This document shows positions 43,200-51,248 of a stretch of 64,000 nucleotides of DNA, one piece after another (positions within the stretch are counted from its first letter, which is position 1; each line of letters starts with the position of its first letter). A program made the translations under genes and the position numbers. The DNA is from Mycolicibacterium cosmeticum. GTDB lineage: Bacteria > Actinomycetota > Actinomycetes > Mycobacteriales > Mycobacteriaceae. The stretch is taken from NCBI GenBank assembly GCA_016197365.1, contig JACPVS010000021.1, positions 434,001-498,000 of the forward strand, written 5' to 3'. Below the pieces are notes generated by a model. That model made no database searches. It saw only the letters and a list, made by a program, of their open reading frames with translations, and was not told where the DNA came from.

Positions 43200-44575
43200 G
43201 GTATGAGTACCTCCTGATAGTCAGCTGCGTCAAATGCACTCTGCGCCAGTTCCGTAACGTCGTGCAGTATCGCCTCCCGGTCCGCAGGCAGGAGGAACTG
43301 CGCGTCGATGACGGCGTCCAGAGCTGCGGTGAACTCGCTGAGGTATCGACTCAGGCTCCCATACCTGGCGACGAGCTCCGCGATGGGCAGCACGGTCTCG
43401 CGCCCCGCAAGTTGGCACATCGGCCCTGGAGTCGAATGTGCCTCGTAACGCAGCAGCGGAACGTCCAGGTGCGGGGCCCGCAATCCGCGCAGCGGGTTTC
43501 CGTATCGGTCGATCCGCGCCACCGACACCACCCCGTAGTTCTGCACGCTGATGCGCGGGGTCCTCGGCGGAGGGATGGCGTCCTCGACCCAGCGATACAG
43601 CAGACGGAGGGCTGCCCGCAGGAACGCCGACGTCGGAAAGGTGGACGCGGCGCCACACCCGTCGAGTTGCACCGCATGGGGAGCACCGGCAAGTTCATAG
43701 AGCCGGTACCGATCTCGCGGATGATCGCTGTCGGGCCGACGGACATAAGCCGAGCCGGGATTGACAAACGTGACAGAGCCGATCTTGGCCGCGAAGCCCT
43801 CCACATCACTGTGCGGTTGCACCTCGATCACCGGTACGCCGATATCGCGCACCGGCAGGTATTCCATGTCCGGCCGCCACGCGTCCCCGGATGCGATCGC
43901 CGCGCAGCTTGCGGCATGGGCTGCCGGGAAGTAGCCGTCGAATACCGGCGAGCCGTCCGGCAGGCGGGCGCCGTCGTTGAAGGCGATGGCGAACGTGGCG
44001 ACATCCACCGCACTCTGCGAATACCCGCCGAGATAGATCTGACGGACATCGAGCTGACCGAAGGGGTTCTCCCCCGCGTCGGCCTTGATCAGCGATCCCA
44101 GTTGGCGCAACGTATCCCATCCGAGATCATTGGCCGGGAAGTCGATGTCGGCATACCGCACCGGATCGAACTTTCGCAGTTCCGCCGCGCCCATCGCCCT
44201 GGTGGTGACGCCGACCCACCCGTCGCCCTCGGCCTGCAGGAGCCCGCCAACCCGGGCCCACAGCGCATCGCGGTCGACGCCGAACGATGTGTTGAACGGT
44301 TCGATCACCACCCGCCCACTGAAATCCGCGGGGGAACCCGGATACCGCACCAGGATGCGGGTCACATAGGGACCGGCGGCGCGAGCGGCGGTCACCGGCC
44401 CGTTCACCGGGCCGGTGTAGCTCAGCGCGGAACCGAGCAGCAGATATTCGCTTTCGACATAGCCCCCGGCCAGAACCGGGACGGCTTCACCATCCCACGA
44501 CCGCGGCAACAGAGCTGTCGCACAGGCCACGCCGGCTCCGGCCGGAACTGGCGCCGTCCTGGGCGCTCGGTCCAT
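43196..44575 (-). CDS. Alpha/beta hydrolase domain protein
   Basis: 459 residues of the alpha/beta hydrolase domain family found in mycobacteria and proteobacteria. The nucleophile elbow is LGGYSQSAVD (Ser about 198) and a candidate His lies in GAPHAVQL. The N-terminus is not a clear signal peptide. Likely an esterase or lactonase acting before CoA activation; substrate unknown. Starts seven bases after the SDR stop. Confidence 0.75.
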   Translation of the reverse strand: MDRAPRTAPVPAGAGVACATALLPRSWDGEAVPVLAGGYVESEYLLLGSALSYTGPVNGPVTAARAAGPYVTRILVRYPGSPADFSGRVVIEPFNTSFGVDRDALWARVGGLLQAEGDGWVGVTTRAMGAAELRKFDPVRYADIDFPANDLGWDTLRQLGSLIKADAGENPFGQLDVRQIYLGGYSQSAVDVATFAIAFNDGARLPDGSPVFDGYFPAAHAASCAAIASGDAWRPDMEYLPVRDIGVPVIEVQPHSDVEGFAAKIGSVTFVNPGSAYVRRPDSDHPRDRYRLYELAGAPHAVQLDGCGAASTFPTSAFLRAALRLLYRWVEDAIPPPRTPRISVQNYGVVSVARIDRYGNPLRGLRAPHLDVPLLRYEAHSTPGPMCQLAGRETVLPIAELVARYGSLSRYLSEFTAALDAVIDAQFLLPADREAILHDVTELAQSAFDAADYQEVLIP

Positions 44576-44582
44576 CCTGCGC

Positions 44583-45419
44583 CTACTTCAGGCAGCAGCC
44601 GGCGTCCACGGGGAGGGGAACCCCCGTGACGTAACGCGACTCGTCGGAGGCCAGGAACAGCACCGCATTGCTGACGTCTTCGGCTTCGATCCACGGGATC
44701 GGCAAATAGTGGAAGTTCCGGCAGATCGGCTCCAGATCCTCTTTGGTGGGATTCTCCAGATCCGGGCGGAATGCCCGGAAGGTCGATTCGTTGTGCAGCA
44801 GCGGAGTGGCGACGTGCGTCGGGTGTACCGAGTTGACCCGGATCGAGTGCGGCCCCAGCTCAACCGCGAAGGTCCGCATCAGCCCCACGACGCCATGCTT
44901 GGCGGTCACGTAATGCCCGATGTGGGGATACGCCTTGAGCCCCCCGACCGAACTTGTCAGCACCACCGAGCCGCCGCGCCCGCCCGTCTTCAGGTGCGGG
45001 ACTGCGGCTTTCACCGACTTCCAGACTCCGGTGAGGTTGATGTCCATCATCTGCTCCCACCGCGGTTCGTCCATCTCGTCGAGCATGGCGCCGGGCGTGC
45101 CGATTCCCGCGTTCGCCACCACGACATCGAGCCTGCCCAGTTGTTCGACGCCGCTGTCGACTGCGGCTTTGATGGCTCCGTAGTCGCGGACGTCCACCTC
45201 TGCGGTCACGACGCGGCGATCCAGCGCCTTGATCAAATCCGCGGTCTCGGCGAGGTCCTCGGGCGTCGCCGCGGGCGCCGTCGTGTTCTCGATCGGCGCA
45301 CAGATGTCGATCGCGATGATGTCGGCACCCTCTTGCGCCAGTTTCACCGCGTGACTGCGGCCCTGCCCACGTGCAGCGCCGGTGACGAAGGCCACCTTGC
45401 CTTCCACCCGTCCAGTCAC
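44583..45419 (-). CDS. Mycofactocin-coupled SDR family oxidoreductase
   Basis: 278-residue SDR with the mycofactocin-type N-terminus VTGAARGQGRSHAVKLAQEGAD and AIDIC at strand 2. Catalytic motif: Ser in LTSSVGG, then HYVTAKHG (YxxxK). The insert around residues 40-55 (APIENTTAPAATPED) is typical of the family that keeps its nicotinamide bound and uses mycofactocin as electron acceptor. GTG 45419 directly follows the FadD stop. Confidence 0.9.
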   Translation of the reverse strand: MTGRVEGKVAFVTGAARGQGRSHAVKLAQEGADIIAIDICAPIENTTAPAATPEDLAETADLIKALDRRVVTAEVDVRDYGAIKAAVDSGVEQLGRLDVVVANAGIGTPGAMLDEMDEPRWEQMMDINLTGVWKSVKAAVPHLKTGGRGGSVVLTSSVGGLKAYPHIGHYVTAKHGVVGLMRTFAVELGPHSIRVNSVHPTHVATPLLHNESTFRAFRPDLENPTKEDLEPICRNFHYLPIPWIEAEDVSNAVLFLASDESRYVTGVPLPVDAGCCLK

Positions 45420-46985
45420 TTACTTCTCCTCACCTTGGATGTCCCTGACCTGTTGCCTCACCATGTACTTCTGCACCTTGCCGCTCGGCGTTCGCGGGTA
45501 ATCCGCCACCTCACGGACTTCTTCGGGCCACTTCTGGCGGGCCATTCCCGCCGCTGCGAAATGCTCGCGGACGCGGTCCCGAGTGGGCAGGTCGTGGCCG
45601 GCCCGAATCCGCAACACCCCCACGACACGTTCACCGAAGCGCTCATCGGGGGCGGCGACCACGACAGCCTCCGCAACCTCCGGCATCGCAAGCAATGCTT
45701 CCTCGACCTCGATGGCGCTGATGTTCTCACCGCCTCGGATGATCACGTCGGACTTGCGGTCGGTGATCGTCAGGTAGCCGTCCTCATCGAGGACGCCGAT
45801 GTCACCGGTGTGGTACCAGCCGTCCTCGTCGAATGCCCGCGCCGACAGTTCGGGGTCGAGGTATCCGAGACACAGATCAGGTCCCCTGCTGAGGATTTCG
45901 CCGTCGTCGGCCAGTCGGACCTCCACACCGCCACGGGCGGCGCCGTCCGTGAGCAGCCTCTTCTCCGGTGCGGCCGTGGGAGACGATCCGGTGATCGACG
46001 GGTGCTCGGTGCTGCCATAGGAGCGTGTCACGACGAGCCCGAGGTCGGTCAGCCGGCGGGTCACGCTCGTCGGAACCGCCGATCCACCGAGGCCGAGGTA
46101 GCGCATGTACTGCAGATGGTCCGCGGTGAAATCGGGATGGTCGAGCAGGCTGGTGATGAAATACGTTGGCCCACCACCGAAGCCGATGCCATCGCGCTCC
46201 ATCAACGTGAGCACCAGGCCCGGGTCCCAAGTGTCGGAAAGGTGAATCGGCACCCCCTCCAGTACCGGGCACAGCAAGCCGCCCAGCATGCCGATGAAGT
46301 GCCCGACCGGCAGCGCGGTCAGACTTCCTGCGGGATGCTTCGGATGACCGGCATTCAGTTGTCGTATCTCGCAGCCCAGCGTCTGGTGACTGTGCACGAC
46401 ACCTTTGGGATCACGCGTGGTGCCCGAAGTGAAGGCGATCAGTGCGGGATTCGCCGGATCGGCGTCGACCGTGCCCACCAAGGGTTCGTCGGCGAACAGG
46501 TCATCGAAATTCCGCCCGACCAGCCCGACGATCGGTACGTCGACGCACAGGTCCGGGTGGTGGGTCATCCGCCCGAACTGTTCGGTGGTGATGAACACCT
46601 TGGGCTCGACGGTCGACAGGATGTAGCCGACTTCCTTAGGCCCGTAGAAGTGCACGATCGGCACCACGACGGCACCGAGCAGGGCGGATGCCCAGAAGGT
46701 GGTCGCTGCCTCCACCCAGTTCGGAAGTTGAAATGCGATGACGTCGCCAGGTCTCACACCGCGGGCCTGCAGACCGGCCGCCAACTGCCGCGCCCCGCGC
46801 TCGACGCCGCCGAATGTCCCGTCATACGGCCGCACGGCGGAATGCACTCGAAACGTGGTGGATGGCGCCGCATCAAGAGCCCGGGCCAACAGCGAGCCGA
46901 GGGTGTCGGGCGTCCACCACCCCTCGGTTGTGTAGCGGTCCCTCAACTCTGGGCTGATCGCCCGACCGGCGATCAGTGCGGCCAC
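45420..46985 (-). CDS. Acyl-CoA synthetase (FadD-like)
   Basis: 521-residue ANL-superfamily ligase that activates a carboxylic acid to its CoA thioester via an acyl-AMP. P-loop FTSGTTRDPKGVVHSH, A5 motif YGSTEHPS, GWYHTGD, hinge ITDRKSDVIIRGGENI and catalytic C-terminal Lys in TPSGKVQKY. The GTG start leads the minus-strand acyl-CoA operon; a promoter with the shared element lies 40-70 bases upstream. Confidence 0.92.
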   Translation of the reverse strand: MAALIAGRAISPELRDRYTTEGWWTPDTLGSLLARALDAAPSTTFRVHSAVRPYDGTFGGVERGARQLAAGLQARGVRPGDVIAFQLPNWVEAATTFWASALLGAVVVPIVHFYGPKEVGYILSTVEPKVFITTEQFGRMTHHPDLCVDVPIVGLVGRNFDDLFADEPLVGTVDADPANPALIAFTSGTTRDPKGVVHSHQTLGCEIRQLNAGHPKHPAGSLTALPVGHFIGMLGGLLCPVLEGVPIHLSDTWDPGLVLTLMERDGIGFGGGPTYFITSLLDHPDFTADHLQYMRYLGLGGSAVPTSVTRRLTDLGLVVTRSYGSTEHPSITGSSPTAAPEKRLLTDGAARGGVEVRLADDGEILSRGPDLCLGYLDPELSARAFDEDGWYHTGDIGVLDEDGYLTITDRKSDVIIRGGENISAIEVEEALLAMPEVAEAVVVAAPDERFGERVVGVLRIRAGHDLPTRDRVREHFAAAGMARQKWPEEVREVADYPRTPSGKVQKYMVRQQVRDIQGEEK

Positions 46986-47015
46986 GTCAACCTCGCCGCG
47001 ACACTCGATGCTTGA

Positions 47016-47025
47016 AACACGTGTT
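47016..47025. promoter_or_regulatory. AACACGTGTT palindrome at the fadD transcription start region
   Basis: A perfect 10-bp palindrome, flanked as GA(A)ACACGTGTTC. It is centred near the position where transcription from the fadD promoter would begin, 30-40 bases before the GTG. It could be a second operator controlling the acyl-CoA operon. Its relation to the CGTTCTAC element next to it is unknown. Confidence 0.4.
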
Positions 47026-47026
47026 C

Positions 47027-47055
47027 ACAGTAGAACGTGCCTCTCGTTTGAACAA
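47027..47055 (-). promoter_or_regulatory. Regulon element site B with promoter of the acyl-CoA operon
   Basis: Minus strand: -35 TTGTTC (47055-47050), 17-bp spacer, -10 TACTGT (47032-47027). The plus-strand element GTAGAACGTGCCTCT covers 47030-47044. The arrangement matches site A base for base in spacing. The predicted start gives a leader of about 35 bases before fadD. Confidence 0.7.
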
Positions 47056-47211
47056 GGGTGAAACTATCTTTCCTCTGGCGGGCCGGGCCCGCGCGGTCGC
47101 GTTCGCTCCAGGCGCATCGCCGCCTGCGCCCTCTTGCAATCGAGGGAACCACACTCTAGAAAAGGAGATCCACGCTTCGTTCATAGATCCACTCGCACAA
47201 GGGAAAACAAC

Positions 47212-47541
47212 ATGGCACACGGCAAGCTGATCGTCTTCAACGAGCCGGCGTCAGCAGAGGTCGAGGCGGAGTACAACGCATGGTACGACGGTGACCACCT
47301 GCCGCAGATTCTCGCGAACGTTCCGGCTGTCACCGGTGCCAAGCGCTACCGGATCGCCCCAGGGCAGAACTCCGCCATCCCGGGTGCGCCGCGCTACCTG
47401 GCGATCTACGACATCGAAGCCGACAACGTCATGGACGCCTATGCGCAGCTCGGCCGGGCGACGGTGGACGGCAAGGTGGTCATGACAGACAAAATTCGTT
47501 CGGAGCCGGCAAGCACTTACCTTGTCTACGAAGAGATCTGA
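47212..47541 (+). CDS. EthD/DUF4286-like dimeric alpha-beta barrel protein
   Basis: 109 residues. The motif EYNAWYDGDHLPQIL (residues 22-36) and the general length match small ferredoxin-like alpha/beta-barrel proteins of the EthD/DUF4286 type, which often accompany P450 or oxygenase pathways. AAGGGA precedes ATG 47212. It faces away from fadD and ends two bases before the convergent secreted-protein stop. Its exact biochemical role is unknown. Confidence 0.75.
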   Translation: MAHGKLIVFNEPASAEVEAEYNAWYDGDHLPQILANVPAVTGAKRYRIAPGQNSAIPGAPRYLAIYDIEADNVMDAYAQLGRATVDGKVVMTDKIRSEPASTYLVYEEI

Positions 47542-47542
47542 A

Positions 47543-48004
47543 CTACAGCCGCGCCAGTGAGAACGGGTACGCCACAGTCCCGGGGGCACCATCGCAGCCG
47601 GCGTCGAAAGACGATGTGAGGGTGCCTGCCAAGGTGACCGCATCCCACGAATAGACATCGTGAGTCGGGGAAGTGGGCCCGTAGTAGACGTTGCCGCATC
47701 GCAGCCCGAACGGGTCGTCGACCGTCATCGTGAATCGGCCGTCGACGAGATGCCCGGTGCTCTGGAAATTGAACGCCCTGGCGACAGGCTGCGGAATCGC
47801 GGTCACCACGACGCAGCCGGGTTGTGCCTCAACGCCGTTGGTCAAACACCCGGTCATCGACCATATCCACGTGTGAAAATCCACTCTGTCCGGCATGATC
47901 AGATCGAAATTGCCGAACGAGGCAGCAGTCGCGTGCGGAGCGAGGATGGTCCCCGCCGCGACCAGCACGGCGGGGATGGCGCCCAGAAACGTTCTCGTGC
48001 TCAC
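47543..48004 (-). CDS. Secreted protein, unknown
   Basis: 153 residues with a signal peptide (hydrophobic IPAVLVAAGTILAP, cleavage near ATAAS) and an exported domain with four cysteines (TGCLTN, PGCVVV, LRCGNV, DAGCDG). No known motif. The GTG start overlaps the ALDH stop by four bases, so it is made with cytoplasmic oxidation enzymes. It resembles in size and architecture the secreted protein at 24828. Confidence 0.68.
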   Translation of the reverse strand: MSTRTFLGAIPAVLVAAGTILAPHATAASFGNFDLIMPDRVDFHTWIWSMTGCLTNGVEAQPGCVVVTAIPQPVARAFNFQSTGHLVDGRFTMTVDDPFGLRCGNVYYGPTSPTHDVYSWDAVTLAGTLTSSFDAGCDGAPGTVAYPFSLARL

Positions 48005-49458
48005 ATGCGCGCCCACACGCTCTTCGATTGTAGATAGGTCTCAAGACCGGCTTTGCCGGCCTCATAGCCCCAACCAGACTGCTTGTAACCGCCGAAAGGC
48101 ACTGAGTGATCGAACTGCATCTGGCAGTTCAATCCGACCGTTCCGGCCTTGAGTCGCTTGGCTATTCGGTGCGCTCGGCCCAGATCGTTGGTCCATGTGG
48201 TGGCGGCCAGGCCATAGCTGCTGTCGTTGGCGAGCGCCACCACGTCGTCTTCGTCATCGAACGGCAGGATCGTGACCACCGGTCCGAAGATCTCCTCCCG
48301 GAACAGTCGGCTCGTCGCGGGGTCGACGTTGGTGACCACCGTGGGATGGACGAAGTAACCCGCGCGGTCGAGCCTATGACCACCGGTCACGAGTTCGTTG
48401 CCTTCGGAGCGCCCGCCATCGAGGAAGCCCATGACCCGCGCGAGCTGCTTCTGACTGATGAGCGGGCCGATCATACTTCCCTCCTCCTTCGGGCCGCCGA
48501 GCCGAAGATTGTTGGCAATGTTCGCGATTCCCTCGACCACCCGTTCGTAGACCGTGCGCTGCGCGAAGATCCGCGATCCGCAGATGCACGCCTGCCCGGA
48601 GTGTACGAACGTGCCGAACCCGGCCGTCATGATGGCGGTGTCGAGGTCGGCATCATCGAAGATGAGCACCGGCGACTTGCCGCCCAGTTCCAGCGTGACC
48701 TTGTTCAGGTTGCTACTGGCCGATGCGTGCACGATCGCCCTGCCCACCTCGGTGGAGCCGGTGAACGCGACCTTCTCCACATCGGGATGCGCCGCGATGG
48801 CCGCGCCGACAGTGTGGCCGTATCCGTTGACGAGGTTCACCACACCGTCCGGAACCCCTGCCTCGGTGAGGATTCCGTTCAGCATGAGTGCCGTCAGCGG
48901 CGTCTCCTCGGCGGGTTTGACGATGCTGCTGCATCCAGCCGCGAGCGAGGGCGCAAGCTTGGCGCAGAAGTTGAAGGAGGGTCCGTTCCACGGAAAGATC
49001 AGCCCGACAACGTCGTAGGGCTCCTTGAGCGTGTAGGTGTGCATGTGCGTCTCGATGCCACCGATGCCGCCGGTGGTGATGTCGCGTGCGATGCCGTCGA
49101 CTTTCGTGCACCAACCCGCGTAGTACCGGAACCATTCCGCGCTGGTGGACACCAACTTGTGTGCCTGTATCACGGGCATACCGGCGTTGAGCGCTTCGAG
49201 TTCGGCAAGCGCCGTGGCATTCTCATCGATCAGTTCGCCGACCCGCCACAAGACCTTGGCCCTGTCGTAGTCGGCCATGGCCTTCCAGACACCCGACTCG
49301 GCGGATGCCTTGGCACAAGCGACTGCATCGTTGACCGCCTCGACACCACCGTCGGTGAACTCTCCGATGTGCTCTTCGGTGGCCGGGTCGATGATCGGAA
49401 TCACGTCACCCGTGCCGGAAACCGCACGTAGCTCGTCGAGCACGTTCTGCACAGTCAT
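48001..49458 (-). CDS. Aldehyde dehydrogenase 2
   Basis: 485-residue NAD(P)-dependent aldehyde dehydrogenase: FPWNGPSFNF, FTGSTEVGRA, catalytic Glu in LELGGKSP, catalytic Cys in SGQACICGS, and C-terminal FGGYKQSGWGYE. ATG 49458 is preceded by GGAG. It is the second gene of the operon cupin-ALDH-secreted protein. It differs clearly from ALDH 1, so the two probably act on different aldehydes. Confidence 0.93.
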   Translation of the reverse strand: MTVQNVLDELRAVSGTGDVIPIIDPATEEHIGEFTDGGVEAVNDAVACAKASAESGVWKAMADYDRAKVLWRVGELIDENATALAELEALNAGMPVIQAHKLVSTSAEWFRYYAGWCTKVDGIARDITTGGIGGIETHMHTYTLKEPYDVVGLIFPWNGPSFNFCAKLAPSLAAGCSSIVKPAEETPLTALMLNGILTEAGVPDGVVNLVNGYGHTVGAAIAAHPDVEKVAFTGSTEVGRAIVHASASSNLNKVTLELGGKSPVLIFDDADLDTAIMTAGFGTFVHSGQACICGSRIFAQRTVYERVVEGIANIANNLRLGGPKEEGSMIGPLISQKQLARVMGFLDGGRSEGNELVTGGHRLDRAGYFVHPTVVTNVDPATSRLFREEIFGPVVTILPFDDEDDVVALANDSSYGLAATTWTNDLGRAHRIAKRLKAGTVGLNCQMQFDHSVPFGGYKQSGWGYEAGKAGLETYLQSKSVWARM

Positions 49459-49481
49459 GTCGGTCTCCTCTGCGGTGGGCG

Positions 49482-49901
49482 CTATGTCGACTGGGTGGCT
49501 TCTGTGCTGAACTTGTCCACGGTGCGTTGCATGGCGTCCATGCATTCCTGAAGTGCGTAGGCGGGATTGAACTCGAGGTGGTTCGTCGGATCGCTGTACT
49601 TCAACGTATGGCCGGCGGGAATGAAGTACACCTCGCCGGCTTCGACCACTTCGTCCGGTCTGCCGGTGTTGGGATAGACCGCGGTGATCGACCCTTCGAA
49701 CACGTAGCCGTAATGGGGGCACATGCAGACACCCCCGGGAAGGCCACCGATCTTGTTGAGTTCGGTGGTGTCGACCGGGTGGTCGGTCGTCGTGTATCCC
49801 ACTTCCAGATCACCCCATTGCACGGATCGGAAGTGATCTTTCGACGCGGGCCAACGGCCCCCGCCGGCGTTGGGCAGATCAGCGGGCTTGGCGTGCGGCA
49901 T
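49482..49901 (-). CDS. Small cupin-domain protein
   Basis: 139 residues with a single cupin fold. Candidate metal ligands lie in MCPHYGYVFEGSITAVY and the second motif GEVYFIPAGHTLKY. Function could be enzymatic (isomerase, dioxygenase) or ligand binding. ATG 49901 has GAAGG nine bases upstream; the TTG at 49910 would abut that site. First gene of its operon, with regulon element C 54 bases upstream. Confidence 0.78.
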   Translation of the reverse strand: MPHAKPADLPNAGGGRWPASKDHFRSVQWGDLEVGYTTTDHPVDTTELNKIGGLPGGVCMCPHYGYVFEGSITAVYPNTGRPDEVVEAGEVYFIPAGHTLKYSDPTNHLEFNPAYALQECMDAMQRTVDKFSTEATQST

Positions 49902-49954
49902 TGCAGTCAACCTTCACACTTGGGATTGAGGTGTCGTTATATGTGCAGTTAGCA

Positions 49955-49971
49955 GTAGAACGCTGCTCTGC
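49955..49971 (-). promoter_or_regulatory. Regulon element site C upstream of the cupin operon
   Basis: Plus strand GTAGAACGCTGCTCTGC; read toward the cupin gene it is AGAG, four bases, CGTTCTAC, then TGCTAACTGCA. The downstream AACTGCA is shared with site E. The -35 position (TGATAT) does not fit a consensus. The surrounding gap is AT-rich with TATATA on both sides. Confidence 0.6.
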
Positions 49972-50026
49972 TATATATCAGAATGCCATACCGACAAACG
50001 GTGCGGGACTGATTCGCCGATCGCAA

Positions 50027-51088
50027 TCAGACGGCCGAGAACGCATCGTGATCGGCTGCTGCGGTGGCCATCCGATGCAACAGGATTTCGATGAGGCCCG
50101 GCTCGACCTGTGTGGTGATGCTCCACAGGAACAGCCCGTGCACAATGCCGCGGCCCAGCGCCCGCCACGCCGTGTCCCATTGCGGAGGCTCGGCACCTCG
50201 CCCGGCCAAGCACTCGAGGTAATGCCGCAGTAAATCGCGTTCGGAAGCCCGACGGTCCTCGACCGTCAGCGTCGAGGCGATGTGGTAACCCACGTCCACG
50301 CACCACATACCGCGTTGGACCAGCTGCCAGTCGAGCAGACACGGCCGACCCGAGGCGTCGAGAAAGAGATTGCCCAGGTGCGGATCACCGTGAATGACGC
50401 ACCACGGCGACGTCAATTCCGCAGCACTGAGCGCGGCGGTCAAGTCCCGGTAGACGTCGACCAGGCGCTGCGGATTGCGTAGTTCGACAGGCATTCCGCG
50501 GCCGTTGGGTCCGTGATGGTTCGCACTGATCTTGGACACCGTCTGGGCTTCACCCCAGATGTCCATGGCGACACCCATCCGCGAACCCAACCATGGCGGA
50601 TCCGCCCACCGCGGGTTCAGCCATGTCGCGGCATGTAGTTTGGCCAGCTCGCTGAGGCTCGAAGCGGTCTGTTCCGGGGTGTAAACGCTTCTGCCGTCGA
50701 GAAATACTCCGCCCTGGGCGACGACGTCTTCGGTGATCACCACACCATGGCGAGTCGCGGGATCGACATCGGCATACACACTGCGCAGGGTGCGGACATC
50801 GGCGAGCGCAGCCAGATCTCGATAGAAGTACGCCTCCGGTTCACCGACCTGGCGTGCCATCCAACCGAACTCGTTGAAGTAGCCCTTGATACAGAGCGAC
50901 GGTGACGGACCGTCCGAGTGCGTGCCGGAGTACTCGACAGCGAACCGGGCGTTGGTCGAGATGCGATCGACGACGGGTCCCGGGGTGACGTGTCGTACCT
51001 CTATTCCAGGAAAGCGCATCCCCAGGGCGCCCGTGAGCCAACCCGGGGAGAGCGCTTCGTCGAGCTTGTTCGGTACGGAGACGGTCAC
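50027..51088 (-). CDS. Phosphotransferase (aminoglycoside phosphotransferase-like fold)
   Basis: 353 residues of the APH/choline-kinase-like fold. The catalytic loop is VIHGDPHLGNLFLD (Asp and Asn), followed by the metal-binding LLDWQ. Mycobacterial homologues of this type in catabolic clusters are not known to confer antibiotic resistance; phosphorylation of a hydroxylated pathway compound is possible. GTG 51088 has GAGGA upstream. Regulon element D lies 53 bases before it. Confidence 0.8.
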   Translation of the reverse strand: MTVSVPNKLDEALSPGWLTGALGMRFPGIEVRHVTPGPVVDRISTNARFAVEYSGTHSDGPSPSLCIKGYFNEFGWMARQVGEPEAYFYRDLAALADVRTLRSVYADVDPATRHGVVITEDVVAQGGVFLDGRSVYTPEQTASSLSELAKLHAATWLNPRWADPPWLGSRMGVAMDIWGEAQTVSKISANHHGPNGRGMPVELRNPQRLVDVYRDLTAALSAAELTSPWCVIHGDPHLGNLFLDASGRPCLLDWQLVQRGMWCVDVGYHIASTLTVEDRRASERDLLRHYLECLAGRGAEPPQWDTAWRALGRGIVHGLFLWSITTQVEPGLIEILLHRMATAAADHDAFSAV

Positions 51089-51140
51089 AGAAACAACGTC
51101 CTCTCGGCAACCCTCTATCACTATCACACTGGTGGGATAC

Positions 51141-51157
51141 GTAGAAGCAGATTCTAC
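51141..51157 (-). promoter_or_regulatory. Regulon element site D, perfect palindrome
   Basis: GTAGAAGCAGATTCTAC: perfect 6-bp arms with a 5-bp spacer, the most symmetrical copy of the element. It lies 53-69 bases before the phosphotransferase start and 92 bases before the divergent F420 oxidoreductase, so it could serve both. It defines the symmetrical form to which the other sites can be compared. Confidence 0.7.
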
Positions 51158-51209
51158 CTTGGAGTGCAGGCTTGACCGACATTTCATGACTCTCGCGCCA
51201 CGCGGTACT

Positions 51210-51225
51210 AGTCTCCACCGAGACT
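51210..51225 (+). repeat. Short inverted repeat upstream of the F420 oxidoreductase gene
   Basis: AGTCTC, four bases, GAGACT: a perfect 6-bp stem 23 bases before the ATG at 51249. It could be a leader hairpin or an operator. GAGACT also occurs in the palindrome at the IclR start, but the match is too short to prove a link. Confidence 0.3.
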
Positions 51226-51248
51226 GCTGAGTTCACGGAGGTGCTGCA

